From contig NZ_AP023262.1 of assembly GCF_016756615.1 (NCBI RefSeq), positions 3,163,501-3,227,500 of the forward strand: a DNA stretch of 64,000 nt, in the 5' to 3' direction. This DNA is from Mesorhizobium sp. L-8-3 (GTDB lineage: Bacteria > Pseudomonadota > Alphaproteobacteria > Rhizobiales > Rhizobiaceae). This document shows, in pieces, positions 1 through 8,752 of the stretch; positions within the stretch are counted from its first letter, which is position 1; every line of letters begins with the position of its first letter. The translations under genes and the position numbers were made by a program. The notes under the pieces are model-generated. The model saw only the letters and a list, made by a program, of their open reading frames with translations, did no database searches and had not been told where the DNA came from.

Positions 1-521
1 AGCAACGGGCGGCGATCCGCATCGACCGCGAAGCGCTTGCCGACATCGGCAATATGGAGCGGCTGTTCGAACTGCGCTGCATTCTCGAGGTGGAATCGGC
101 GACGCTCGCCGCTGCGCGACGCGAGCAGAAGCATCTCGACGCGATCAAGGCAGCGCTCGACCGCATGAGCGGCGAAGAGCGCTGGGAGGAGGGCAGCATC
201 GACGCCGATCTTGCCTTCCATAGGGAGATCGCGCAGGCGACCGACAATCCATACATCCATACCTTCATCTCCTTCGTATGCGAACAGATCCGCCGCTCGA
301 TCCACTATGCCCGGCTGACCAACCCGCTCCACGACCTCGTGGAGGTCAATGTGGGCGAACATGTGCGCATCTACGAAGCGCTCGTCGCCGGCGATCCGGC
401 GGCGGCGGGCACCGCCATGCGCGCCCACATCATCGGCGCCGCGAACCGTGTCGGCGTCTCGCTGCCGCTCGGCGACCGGCCGAAAGCCGCCGTCCGCAAG
501 CCCCGGATAGAACAATCATGA
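1..521 (+). CDS. GntR-family transcriptional regulator, C-terminal FCD domain (5' truncated by window)
   Basis: The reading frame is open from the first bases of the window, so the winged-helix DNA-binding half lies upstream and only the ligand-binding half is visible. The visible part is the all-helical FCD domain of FadR-type GntR regulators: an ERLFELRCILEVESA helix, then DADLAFHREIAQATDNP, whose Asp and His fit the FCD metal/ligand site, then a late EHVRIYEAL and AMRAHI pair with His residues. FCD regulators usually sense small organic acids. The stop overlaps the start of the next gene (ATGA), so it is probably cotranscribed with the VOC protein and the ABC importer and may control them. 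The effector cannot be told. Confidence 0.85.
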   Translation, partial: QRAAIRIDREALADIGNMERLFELRCILEVESATLAAARREQKHLDAIKAALDRMSGEERWEEGSIDADLAFHREIAQATDNPYIHTFISFVCEQIRRSIHYARLTNPLHDLVEVNVGEHVRIYEALVAGDPAAAGTAMRAHIIGAANRVGVSLPLGDRPKAAVRKPRIEQS

Positions 522-982
522 CGCTCGGCCCCATCAGGAAGATCACCGATGTCTGCCTGCTGGTCGAAGACATCGGCCGCACGGTCGATTTCTATGCCGG
601 CAAGCTCGGCTTCGAACTGCGTCGCCGTGCCGAAGGCTTCGCCGACTTCCACGGTTCGGGCGTGACCCTTGCTGCCTGGGAACTCGATCATATCAATCAC
701 CATGCGGGCGTTTCGAACCGGCGCTCCCCGCGCGGGGCGCACAAGGTCTGTGTCGCGGTCGAACTCGACCGGCCGGAAGACGTCGATCGCATCCACCAGG
801 AACTGAGCGCCAGGGGCGTGCCCTTCTACGGCGCACCGGCCGACTATGTCTGGAATGCGCGCTGCGCCTATTTCACCGACCCGGACGACACGTTGTGGGA
901 GCTCTATGCCTGGCTCGACGGCGGGCCCGGCGACTATCACGAGGAAAGCCCTGAAACAGAAACCGCGAAGGGCGACCGGTAG
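518..982 (+). CDS. VOC-superfamily (glyoxalase/dioxygenase-like) protein
   Basis: A 154-aa protein starting at the ATG that overlaps the upstream stop by four bases; a longer open frame upstream is only the shadow of the regulator. It has the beta-alpha-beta-beta-beta pattern of vicinal oxygen chelate proteins: ITDVCLLVEDIGRTVDFYAGKLGFEL at the N-terminus and CAYFTDPDDTLWELYAW at the C-terminus, where the Glu before LYAW is the usual metal ligand. The family includes glyoxalase I, extradiol dioxygenases and epimerases. Its place between a regulator and an importer suggests it acts on the imported compound or a catabolite. The exact reaction is not recognisable. Confidence 0.8.
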   Translation: MTLGPIRKITDVCLLVEDIGRTVDFYAGKLGFELRRRAEGFADFHGSGVTLAAWELDHINHHAGVSNRRSPRGAHKVCVAVELDRPEDVDRIHQELSARGVPFYGAPADYVWNARCAYFTDPDDTLWELYAWLDGGPGDYHEESPETETAKGDR

Positions 983-1023
983 GCGGCAAGCCGGTCCCCG
1001 ACGCATCGCAGAGGAGAACAATA

Positions 1024-2073
1024 ATGAGCGGGAACACATCTTCGATCGATCGCCGGCTGTTCATGAAGGCAGGAATTGCCGGGCTGGCGGCTTTCTCTCC
1101 CGGGATGCAGCTCATCCTCGGCAAGGAGGCCAAGGCTGCCGGCAAGGTGGTCATCCAATATGACTGGCTGGTCTCGAACGGGCAGATCGGCGACGTGATG
1201 GCGCTCGAGAACGGTTTCTTCAAGGAGGCGGGACTGGAGGTCGAATTCAGCCCAGGCGGGCCGAATGCGGCGACCGTGCCGCCGGTCGTGTCGGGCGCTG
1301 CCTTGCTCGGCCAGTTCTCGGAGACGCCGCAGCTTTTCAGCGCGCGCGCCAGCGGTGTGCCGGTCAAGATCCTCGCCTGCGGCTACCGCACCGGTCCTTA
1401 CGCGCTCACCTCGAAGCCGGCCAAGCCGCTGCGCACGGTCGCCGACCTGAAGGGCATGCGCATCGGTATCCAGCCGACCGCGCGTTTCGTCATCGACGCC
1501 ATCGCGGCCACGAACGGCATCGACATCGACGATATCACCGTCGTCAATGTCGGCTTCGACAAGGCGCCGCTGGTGCGCGGCGAGGTGGACGCGATCGGGG
1601 GCTGGATCACCAACACCCAGGCGCTGAGCGTGGTCGGCGACGACCGCATCGACCTCCTGACGCGCGATCTCGGTCTCTCCTCCTATGCCGATGTCTATTT
1701 CGCCACCGACACCGCGATCGAGAAGGATGCGGAGACGCTGGCCAGCTTCATCGGCGCCGTCGGCAAGGGCTGGGGCTGGACCCATGCCAACCCTGAGGAG
1801 GCGGTCAGGAAGCTCGTCGCGGCGCGGCCCGAACTCTCCGTCGAATGGGAGCAGAAGACCATCGACCTCGTGCTGAAGCTCAGCTTCGACGCCGACACCG
1901 CCCGCGACGGCTGGGGCACTTTCGACCCTAAGTCGATCGGGGAACAGATCGCGCTCTTCGACAAGATCGGCCAGTATCCGAACGGTGCGCCCAAGGCAGA
2001 GGACGTCTATACGACGAAGATCCTCGAACTGTCGGCGGCGGAGCGACCCAAGCTCGACGCGCCGGGCGCCTGA
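1024..2073 (+). CDS. ABC transporter substrate-binding protein, NMT1/SsuA-TauA type
   Basis: A 349-aa periplasmic binding protein. The N-terminus carries a twin-arginine signal (DRRLFMKAGIAGLAAF, residues about 9-24), so export by Tat is likely. The mature part shows the NMT1/SsuA fold pattern: VIQYDWLVSNGQIGDVMALENGFFKEAGLEVEF, then a GPNAATVPPVVSGAALLG segment and LKGMRIGIQPTARFVIDA between the lobes. The family binds sulfonates, nitrate, aromatic acids or pyrimidine precursors; the ligand here is unknown. A good ribosome site (gaggag) lies 8-9 bases before the ATG. Its stop overlaps the ATPase start (TGATG), completing a binding protein-ATPase-permease order. Confidence 0.88.
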   Translation: MSGNTSSIDRRLFMKAGIAGLAAFSPGMQLILGKEAKAAGKVVIQYDWLVSNGQIGDVMALENGFFKEAGLEVEFSPGGPNAATVPPVVSGAALLGQFSETPQLFSARASGVPVKILACGYRTGPYALTSKPAKPLRTVADLKGMRIGIQPTARFVIDAIAATNGIDIDDITVVNVGFDKAPLVRGEVDAIGGWITNTQALSVVGDDRIDLLTRDLGLSSYADVYFATDTAIEKDAETLASFIGAVGKGWGWTHANPEEAVRKLVAARPELSVEWEQKTIDLVLKLSFDADTARDGWGTFDPKSIGEQIALFDKIGQYPNGAPKAEDVYTTKILELSAAERPKLDAPGA

Positions 2074-2846
2074 TGGCCAACGCGATCGAGGCCCGGCGTC
2101 TGGATGTCGGCTATCCCGGCAAGCACCAGGCCATCAAGGTCATCTCCGGTCTCGACCTGACGGTCGGGGCCGGAACCTTCCTGTCGATCCTCGGCCCGTC
2201 CGGCTGCGGCAAGTCGACCTTCCTGCGTGTGGTTGCCGATCTGCTCGATCCGCTGGCCGGCGACATCACGATCCTGGGGACCAGTCCCAAGGTGGTGCGT
2301 GGCCGGCGTGACGTCGGTTTCGTCTTCCAGGACTCGACGCTCCTGCCCTGGCGTACCGTGCGCGACAACATCCGCCTGCCGCTCGTGATCGGACAGGGGC
2401 GCCTGACCCGCGAGATCGCCGACCGCAGCGAGGAGCTTCTCCAACTGATGGGCCTGTCGGCGCTCTGCGACCGCTACCCGCACCAGCTTTCCGGTGGACA
2501 GCGCCAGCGCGTGGCCATCGCGCGCGCCTTGCTCGGCGAACCCAGGCTGCTCCTGATGGACGAGCCCTTCGGCGCGCTCGACGAGATCACGCGCGACCGG
2601 CTGAACGACGAACTGCTCAATCTGTGGCGGCGCACCGGCACGACCGTTCTGTTTGTGACCCACTCCATCGCCGAGGCCGTCTATCTTGGCGAGCGGGTTC
2701 TGGTTCTCGCGGCCAATCCCGGCCGCATCCTTTTCGACGGCGATCTCAGGTCGATCAAGCAGGAGGGCAATCGTTGCAGCCGCGACGACCAGGCGATCGC
2801 CGCGGCGATGGCCGAAATGCGTCAGGCCCTGGGAGAGGCTTCATGA
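2073..2846 (+). CDS. ABC transporter ATP-binding protein, SsuB/TauB type
   Basis: A 257-aa nucleotide-binding subunit with an intact Walker A (GPSGCGKST, residues 41-49), Q-loop (FVFQDSTLLPW, about 84-94), ABC signature (LSGGQRQR, 139-146), Walker B (LLLMDEP, about 160-166) and H-loop (FVTHS). The Q-loop followed by LLPW, and the short C-terminus with no regulatory domain, are typical of the nitrate/sulfonate/taurine import class. It starts one base inside the binding-protein stop and ends four bases inside the permease gene, so the three are translationally coupled and should form one inner-membrane importer. Confidence 0.9.
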   Translation: MANAIEARRLDVGYPGKHQAIKVISGLDLTVGAGTFLSILGPSGCGKSTFLRVVADLLDPLAGDITILGTSPKVVRGRRDVGFVFQDSTLLPWRTVRDNIRLPLVIGQGRLTREIADRSEELLQLMGLSALCDRYPHQLSGGQRQRVAIARALLGEPRLLLMDEPFGALDEITRDRLNDELLNLWRRTGTTVLFVTHSIAEAVYLGERVLVLAANPGRILFDGDLRSIKQEGNRCSRDDQAIAAAMAEMRQALGEAS

Positions 2847-3601
2847 GCCGTCAGGCTGCCTTGTCGCCGCTCGCCCAGGGCCTCCTGCCGGTCTTCGGGG
2901 CGGCCTCGATCCTGATCGCCTGGCAGTTCGCCCTGCCGGTCGCCGGCGTACCGGCCTATATCGTGCCCACGCCGGCGGCGATCTTCTCGACCTTCGCGGC
3001 AAGCTGGCCGCTGCTTCTTTCCAATCTCTGGCCGACCGCGATCGAGGCCGTCGCCGGCTTCCTGATCGGCAACCTCGCCGCCATGGTGATGGCGATCGCC
3101 TTCGTGCACAGCCGTTTCCTGCAGGCGGCCTACTTTCCTGTCGTGCTGTTCTTCAACACCATCCCGATCCTGGCGCTGTCGCCGATCATCATCCTGATCT
3201 TCGGCCTGGGCATGACGCCGAAGATCGTGATCGCGGCCGTGATCTCCTTCTTTCCGACGCTGGTCAACATGATCCGTGGCCTGGATTCGGCGACTTCGAA
3301 CGAGCATGAGCTGTTCCGGGTGCTCTCGGCGACGCGTGCCGAAGTGTTCTGGCGGCTGCGGTTCCCGCGTTCGCTGCCGATGCTGTTCTCCTCGCTCCGC
3401 ATCGCCTCGGCCACGGCGGTCATCGGCGCGATCGTCGGCGAGTGGATCGGCTCGGACAAGGGGCTCGGCGCGCTGATCATACAGGCGACCTTTAACTACC
3501 AGTCCGACCGGCTCTATGCCGCGATCGTCCTGTCCTCGTCCCTGTCGATCCTTCTGTTCCTGCTGGTAGCCGCAGTCGAGCGCAAGGTGGTGAAATATTG
3601 A
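2843..3601 (+). CDS. ABC transporter permease, SsuC/TauC type
   Basis: A 252-aa inner-membrane protein starting at the ATG that overlaps the ATPase stop by four bases; the longer upstream open frame is out-of-frame readthrough of the ATPase gene. About six hydrophobic helices are visible, for example ILIAWQFALPVAGVPAYIV, YFPVVLFFNTIPILALSPIIIL and LYAAIVLSSSLSILLFLLVAA. The EAA-type coupling loop near residues 155-180 reads LFRVLSATRAEVFWRLRFPRSLP, and VGEWIGSDKGLGALI is a conserved signature of this permease class. No obvious terminator follows. The substrate is unassigned, as for its partners. Confidence 0.88.
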   Translation: MSRQAALSPLAQGLLPVFGAASILIAWQFALPVAGVPAYIVPTPAAIFSTFAASWPLLLSNLWPTAIEAVAGFLIGNLAAMVMAIAFVHSRFLQAAYFPVVLFFNTIPILALSPIIILIFGLGMTPKIVIAAVISFFPTLVNMIRGLDSATSNEHELFRVLSATRAEVFWRLRFPRSLPMLFSSLRIASATAVIGAIVGEWIGSDKGLGALIIQATFNYQSDRLYAAIVLSSSLSILLFLLVAAVERKVVKY

Positions 3602-3657
3602 CGGCCCCGCCCGGGCTTCCGCGTCGCGGGAGACGGCGGCGAGGGAGCGGCCGATCC

Positions 3658-4188
3658 TCAAAGCGCCTTGTACATCAGCGTCGTTGAATCGAGCCGGCCG
3701 TCGATCGGGTCGAGGCAATAGCCGGGGATGACGCCCGCAGTCTGGTAGCCGAGCGAGGCGTAGAGCGGTTCGGCCTTGTCGCCGGTACGCGTGTCGAGCG
3801 TGATCAGCCGCCGTCCCATCCGCCGCGTCAGCTCCTCCAGCTCCGCCATCAGCAGGTGGGCGATGCCGCGGCGGCGGAAATCGGGATGCACCAGCAACTT
3901 GCGGACCTCGACCCGATGCGGCTGGTTGGGCGGCGTGTCGTGATCGAGCTGGACGGAGCCCGCGATCCGGCCCTCAAGGCGTGCGACGAACAGGGTAAGG
4001 CGTCCAGTACGCACCGCCGGCAGCACCTTGCCGCTCCAGAAGAGCTCGCCCTCATGCCGGGTGAAGGGCAACACGAAGCTGATGCTGGCACCATCATGGA
4101 CGCAGGCAAAGAGCAGCGCGGCGAGTTCACCGAGATGGGCCCCGATGTCGTCGGCGTGAAAGGTCGAGATGGAGACGGCGTCCTTCAT
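3658..4188 (-). CDS. GNAT-family N-acetyltransferase
   Basis: A 176-aa cytoplasmic protein of the Gcn5-related acetyltransferase superfamily. Motif A is clear: VEVRKLLVHPDFRRRGIAHLLMAELEEL, with the acetyl-CoA pyrophosphate loop RRRGIA at about residues 111-116. The C-terminal part (LDTRTGDKAEPLYASLGYQTAGVIPGY) is the usual motif B ending in a GY pair. It lies 6 bases downstream of the XRE-cupin gene on the same strand, so the two form a small operon. Such pairs often have the regulator controlling the acetyltransferase. The substrate is unknown, possibly a small amine or antibiotic-like molecule. Confidence 0.85.
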   Translation of the reverse strand: MKDAVSISTFHADDIGAHLGELAALLFACVHDGASISFVLPFTRHEGELFWSGKVLPAVRTGRLTLFVARLEGRIAGSVQLDHDTPPNQPHRVEVRKLLVHPDFRRRGIAHLLMAELEELTRRMGRRLITLDTRTGDKAEPLYASLGYQTAGVIPGYCLDPIDGRLDSTTLMYKAL

Positions 4189-4194
4189 TGGGCC

Positions 4195-4767
4195 TCACAG
4201 GATAAAAAGCAGATATCGGGCCGGAGCATGCGCCGGCGTGCAGAAGGCGCTCGGACCGAATAGCTGGTAACGCAAGCAGTCACCGGGGCCGAGATCATGG
4301 GTCCGTCCGTCGACGTTGACCTGCAACTGGCCTTCGAGCATGAGAAGGTGATGCTCCAGGCCCGGGCTCGGGGAAGCGTCGTATATGATGCGCGTATCCG
4401 GTTGCAGCTTGCACTCAAGTACTTCGGCCGCGAGATTCCGCGCCGGCGGGGAGATGGAGCGGCGGCGGAAGCCGTTTTCCGGATCCGTCCAGACGGGTTG
4501 CGCATTGCTGCGGACCACAGGAGCAAAGTCGTCCTCGACCATGCGCATCAGTCGGGACATGGTCAGGCCATAGGCGGCGCAGAGCTTGCCAAGCACGGCC
4601 GCCGTCGGGCTCACCTCGGCGTTCTCAAGTCGGGAGAGAGTGGCGCGGCTGACATCGCAGCGCCTGGCGAGTTCGTCGAGCGACCAGCCGCGCTCGGCCC
4701 TCAGGCCTTTGAGGCGCTGCGCGATTCGCTGGTCGATGGTGATGTCGTCTTGCCCGGATTCTTCCAT
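4195..4767 (-). CDS. XRE-family transcriptional regulator with C-terminal cupin domain
   Basis: A 190-aa two-domain regulator. Residues about 13-68 are a Cro/C1-type helix-turn-helix (LKGLRAERGWSLDELARRCDVSRATLSRLENAEVSPT). Residues about 110-185 form a small cupin barrel (LEHHLLMLEGQLQVNVDGRTHDLGPGDCLRY) which would bind a small ligand. This HTH-cupin architecture is common in rhizobia for regulators of amino-acid, polyamine or detoxification genes. It leads the operon with the acetyltransferase just downstream. The 249-bp gap between its start and the cyclase start on the other strand would hold both promoters. Confidence 0.87.
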   Translation of the reverse strand: MEESGQDDITIDQRIAQRLKGLRAERGWSLDELARRCDVSRATLSRLENAEVSPTAAVLGKLCAAYGLTMSRLMRMVEDDFAPVVRSNAQPVWTDPENGFRRRSISPPARNLAAEVLECKLQPDTRIIYDASPSPGLEHHLLMLEGQLQVNVDGRTHDLGPGDCLRYQLFGPSAFCTPAHAPARYLLFIL

Positions 4768-5016
4768 ATCAGAGAAATCATCCCAAATATGAGAAATGTC
4801 AAGATCGACGCTTTTGCGGCGTACCAGTTCGGCGACCGGCGGCTCGATAATGCGATGTCGTCCGTTCCCTCAACAGCGAGCCGGACTGGCAGCAGACCCG
4901 CGGGACGCGAACCGCACCAGGTTTCGGCGCCACGCATCGGCTATCCGGAAATCGATTCCGATTTTCTGGCCGATGCGGTAGCGTCGGGATTGCCTATTGC
5001 ATGTATCGGGCGGGTC

Positions 5017-7233
5017 ATGAGGCGTGTCCTTCAGAGCAAGCCGATCCAGGTGGCGCTCATCGGGGCCAGCGTGCTTTTTGCCGCAGTGCTGCTGCGATCC
5101 CATGATCCCGAGTTTCTTCAGCGCGCACGTGACCTGACCTTCGACAACTACCAGCGCCTGAGACCGCGCGCCCCGCCGCGGTTGCCCGTGAGGATCGTCG
5201 ACATCGATGACGCGTCGGTGCGCCTTTATGGCCAGTGGCCGTGGCCGCGCACGGAACTCGCCGAGATCGTCGACCGGCTCGCACAACTGGGCGCGGCCAC
5301 AGTCGCCTTCGACATGGTGTTTTCCGAGGCTGACAGGAGCAACCCCGCTGAGATCGCCAAGCGGATCCTGCAGGACCGGGACAATCTGGACGAGGGCCTG
5401 CGCGACGCGCTGGCCGCCTTGCCGGATAGCGACGCGGCGCTTGTCCGCAGCCTCGCACAGGTTCCCTCCATCGTCGGTTTTTTTGGGACGACAACGGCCA
5501 ATTCGGTCCGTCCTCGCCAGACCGCAGGCATCGCCATCACCGGCGACGATCCCAACTTGGCGCTTCTGCGCATGAACGGCAGCATCGTCTCCCTGCCGCG
5601 GCTGCAGGAGGCTGCCTCCGGCATCGGCAGCATCAGCCTCGGCCGCAATCGGCAAGACGACGTCATCCGGCGCGTGCCCCTGCTGATCACCGATGGAACT
5701 GCCGTCTATCCGGCATTGTCGATCGAGGCCCTGCGTGTCGCGACGGGTGCCTCGACCTTCATCCTGAGGTCATTGGGAGCGAGCGGCGAGATCAGCGGCG
5801 GAAAGACGGGGTTGGTCAGCATCAAGGTCGGCGATCTTGTCGTGCCGACCACGACAGCCGGCGAAATCCAGATGTACTACAAGCGCGACGACCCTGCCGA
5901 CTACATCTCGGCCAGCCGATTGCTCAGCGGCGATGCGGCGGGCCTGGCAGCGTTGATCGAGGGGCATGTCGTGCTCATCGGGACGTCGGCTGTCGGGTTG
6001 TCGGATCTGCGTCTGACCACACTCGGACAAACGGTGCCCGGCGTCTCCCTGCACGGCCAGATCATCGAGCAGATTCTGTCCCAGACATTTTTGCAGAGGC
6101 CCGACTGGGCCGACGGTGCGGAACTGATGATGACAGTCGTCGTCTGCTTGCTTCTGGCGGCCATACTGCCCTTCAGCGGTGCGTTGGTTTCGGCGGTCTT
6201 CGGGGCGGTCTGCGCGGCATTCCTCGCGGTCCTCAGTTGGATTGCCTTCTACCGGTACGGGATCCTCATCGACCCGGTGTTCGCCATGCTGACCGGCGGC
6301 GTGCTCTATATCCTCGCGATCACGCTTGTTTTTGCGACCGCCGAACGTGAGCGCCGTTTCGTGCGCGACGCGTTCCAGCATTATCTCGCCCCCAGCCTGC
6401 TGAAGAAGCTCGAGGCGGCGCCCGAACAACTCAATCTCGGCGGCGAGATCCGCAATCTGACGGTACTTTTCATAGATATCCGTGGCTTCACCGGCATATC
6501 CGAGAAACTGCCGCCGAGCGATCTCGTCTCGTTCCTCAACCAGCTCTTCTCACCATTGACCGAGATCGTCCAGAGGCACGAAGGCGCCATAGACAAATAT
6601 ATCGGCGATTCGATCATGGCCTTCTGGAATGCGCCGCTGCAGGTCGACGATCATGCCCGAAAAGCCTGCCATGCGGCCTTGAGAGTGGCCGAAGCCGTCG
6701 ACCGGCTGGATCGGGACGACGCCTTCGGCTTCAGACGGCGATCCCTCGACATTCCCAAAGTCCGGATCGGGATCGGCCTCAGCACCGGCGACGCCTGCGT
6801 GGGCAATATGGGCTCGGCCGAGCGGTTCAACTATTCCGTGGTCGGCGACACCGTGAACATCGCGGCGCGGATCGAAACCGAGGCCAAGGTGGTCGGCTGG
6901 CCGATCCTGGTCTCGGAAACCACGGCACTTGCGGCCGCAGGCATGGCGTTCCTGTCGGTCGGCGCGCTCGTGCTCAAAGGCAAGTCGCACGGCATCGGCA
7001 TCCATGCGCTCGTCGGAGACGAGAGATACGCAGATTCTCCGGAGTTCGCCATGATCAAGGAGAACCACGAGCATCTTGTGGCTGCGCTGGCCCAGCGCCG
7101 GCATCACGACGTCGCTGTCGCGCTCGAACGGTGCATTGCGCAGGCTCCCGACCATCTCGTGCCGCTCTATCGCGCTTACCGGCGTAGCGTGATCTCGGCC
7201 GAAAACAGGCACCACCCTCACCAAGAGAAATAG
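5017..7233 (+). CDS. CHASE2-domain class III adenylate/guanylate cyclase
   Basis: About 738 aa if started at the ATG just before the first membrane helix; an in-frame ATG at 4855 would add 54 residues lacking secondary-structure signals. Residues 9-27 are a membrane anchor. Residues about 40-360 are an extracytoplasmic CHASE2 sensor (LTFDNYQRLRPR, VRIVDIDDASVRLYGQWPWPR, VAFDMVFSEADRSNP, VLIGTSAVGLSDLR). Three more membrane helices follow. The catalytic domain (about 475-680) has FIDIRGFT and KYIGDSIMAF with both metal Asp residues, and VVGDTVNIAARI with the substrate Asp and the Asn and Arg of transition-state binding, so it should be active. The product is probably cAMP. The next gene downstream encodes a FecR-domain protein. 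Confidence 0.9.
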   Translation: MRRVLQSKPIQVALIGASVLFAAVLLRSHDPEFLQRARDLTFDNYQRLRPRAPPRLPVRIVDIDDASVRLYGQWPWPRTELAEIVDRLAQLGAATVAFDMVFSEADRSNPAEIAKRILQDRDNLDEGLRDALAALPDSDAALVRSLAQVPSIVGFFGTTTANSVRPRQTAGIAITGDDPNLALLRMNGSIVSLPRLQEAASGIGSISLGRNRQDDVIRRVPLLITDGTAVYPALSIEALRVATGASTFILRSLGASGEISGGKTGLVSIKVGDLVVPTTTAGEIQMYYKRDDPADYISASRLLSGDAAGLAALIEGHVVLIGTSAVGLSDLRLTTLGQTVPGVSLHGQIIEQILSQTFLQRPDWADGAELMMTVVVCLLLAAILPFSGALVSAVFGAVCAAFLAVLSWIAFYRYGILIDPVFAMLTGGVLYILAITLVFATAERERRFVRDAFQHYLAPSLLKKLEAAPEQLNLGGEIRNLTVLFIDIRGFTGISEKLPPSDLVSFLNQLFSPLTEIVQRHEGAIDKYIGDSIMAFWNAPLQVDDHARKACHAALRVAEAVDRLDRDDAFGFRRRSLDIPKVRIGIGLSTGDACVGNMGSAERFNYSVVGDTVNIAARIETEAKVVGWPILVSETTALAAAGMAFLSVGALVLKGKSHGIGIHALVGDERYADSPEFAMIKENHEHLVAALAQRRHHDVAVALERCIAQAPDHLVPLYRAYRRSVISAENRHHPHQEK

Positions 7234-7491
7234 CGCCACCGATCATCGGGACCAACGCCGTGAGCCGGCTACGCATTTCGATTGATGCGCACCGTTCCGT
7301 CTGCCTGCCGACGATCCGATATGAAACAACTTTAACGTGAAGTGCTGCGATCAAGGTTTCAACCGGTTTCGTCCAGATGCCCGCGCCGAGAGGATCTTCT
7401 CGGTGGCGCTGCCGGAGCACGCATGGACAAGCTTTATGGCCGGTACTAACCTCATTTTGCCTGAACAATTTAGCTGGCTGGGCATTCGACA

Positions 7492-8688
7492 ATGCAGCGC
7501 GCCGTAGCAATCGGGTTGTTCTTTGCCTTGGCTGCCCTGCAACCAGCGCGAGCGGCGCAGCAGATCGGGGTGGCGGTCGACTCGAAGCTGCGGGTTTCGT
7601 CCGTCGGAGCATCCGGCAGCAAGATTCTCATCACCTCGGCCCCGGTATTCAGGAACGACCGGCTCGTCGCGAACTCGACCGGCCTGGCACAGATCAGATT
7701 CGTCGATGACACCAAGCTCGTCCTCGGCCCGAACTCAAGCGTCACCTTGGACAAGTTCGTCTTCTCGGGCGACAGCTCGGCCAGAACGGTCTCGGTTTCA
7801 GTGACCAAAGGCGCGTTCCGCTTTATCAGCGGAAGAAGTGGCTCGAGTGCATATTCCATCAACACTCCGGCCGGCAGCATCGGAGTCAGAGGCACGGCGT
7901 TCGACGTGACGGTCCAGGGCGGGACCACGAATGTCGTCCTGCTGCGCGGTCAGGTGAACATCTGCCCGCGCAACGGCGATTGCCGCCGGGTGCGCACAAG
8001 ATGCGAATATGTTGCCTTCAACAGGCGCGGTTTCCTGCAGCGGAGCAGTGCGTCAGGGCTGACGAATGCGGGACGCTTCCGGAACCTCTTTCCGCTCCTT
8101 TCGAACGCCCGGGGAATCCTCCCCCAATTCAGGGGAGGGTCTGCAGGCTGCCAGGGCTCGACGACACAGTCGGGCGTCCAGCATGCGCGGACTACCATAG
8201 CGCCGGAAGAACCTCCCGCGCCGCCCGTCTCCCCTCCCACGTCACCGCCCCGCGCACCTCCGACACCGCCGGAACCTCCTGCAGTGACGCGCGGCAACCC
8301 TGGAAACACCAAAGCGGTGGGCCGTGCCGGGCTCAGTCCGAGCGGTCGCGATTTCGGCGCCCCCGGTCGTGGTCGCAGCGATGCGAATGAAACGGGCGGC
8401 TTTGGCGCTTCGGCGACTGGCGGCTCGACGGGCGGTCTGGGCGGTGGATCCGGTGCCGGTGGTGGCAGCAGTGGCGGTGGGACCGGCGGGAATGGTGGCG
8501 GAAAAGGCAGTAGTAGCGGGGGTAACGGCAACGGTGGCGGAAACGGCAACGGCGGCGGGCATGGCAATGGCGGCGGGCATGGTGGCGGTCAAGGCAACGG
8601 GAATGGCGGCGGAAACGGCGGAGGCAACGGAAATGGCGGTGGCCAAGGCAATGGTGGCGGGAATGGCGGTGGCAATGGAGGTCGCTGA
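7492..8688 (+). CDS. Secreted FecR-domain protein with Pro-rich linker and Gly/Asn-rich tail
   Basis: A 398-aa protein with a Sec signal peptide (AVAIGLFFALAALQPARAA, residues 4-22). Residues about 40-160 form a FecR domain: LITSAPVFRNDRLVANSTG, LVLGPNSSVTLDKFVF, then VTKGAFRFISG and INTPAGSIGVRGTAFDV. A Cys-containing segment (ICPRNGDCRRVRTRCEYV) follows. Residues about 220-265 are Pro-rich, and from about 305 to the end the chain is almost entirely Gly with Ser and Asn, in GGGNGN repeats. The FecR domain is known from sigma-factor signalling but is also widespread in periplasmic proteins beside cyclases. It lies 258 bp after the CHASE2 cyclase on the same strand. The Gly-rich tail may be surface-exposed or matrix-like. 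Confidence 0.85.
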   Translation: MQRAVAIGLFFALAALQPARAAQQIGVAVDSKLRVSSVGASGSKILITSAPVFRNDRLVANSTGLAQIRFVDDTKLVLGPNSSVTLDKFVFSGDSSARTVSVSVTKGAFRFISGRSGSSAYSINTPAGSIGVRGTAFDVTVQGGTTNVVLLRGQVNICPRNGDCRRVRTRCEYVAFNRRGFLQRSSASGLTNAGRFRNLFPLLSNARGILPQFRGGSAGCQGSTTQSGVQHARTTIAPEEPPAPPVSPPTSPPRAPPTPPEPPAVTRGNPGNTKAVGRAGLSPSGRDFGAPGRGRSDANETGGFGASATGGSTGGLGGGSGAGGGSSGGGTGGNGGGKGSSSGGNGNGGGNGNGGGHGNGGGHGGGQGNGNGGGNGGGNGNGGGQGNGGGNGGGNGGR

Positions 8689-8744
8689 CGAGTGACGGGC
8701 TTGGCGCCGGCTGGGAGCCCGGGGCGCATAGGCCACCATCGGCC

Positions 8745-8752
8745 GATTCACC
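8745..8752. repeat. Target-site duplication of IS256 copy 1, left
   Basis: GATTCACC directly abuts the left inverted repeat and is repeated exactly at 10052-10059 beyond the right inverted repeat. This shows simple insertion with no later rearrangement. Confidence 0.93.

Noticed and set aside
4297..5016. N-terminal extension of the CHASE2 cyclase
   Set aside because: The frame is open, but it overlaps the XRE-cupin gene and shows no family-like sequence; the ATG next to the first membrane helix is preferred.
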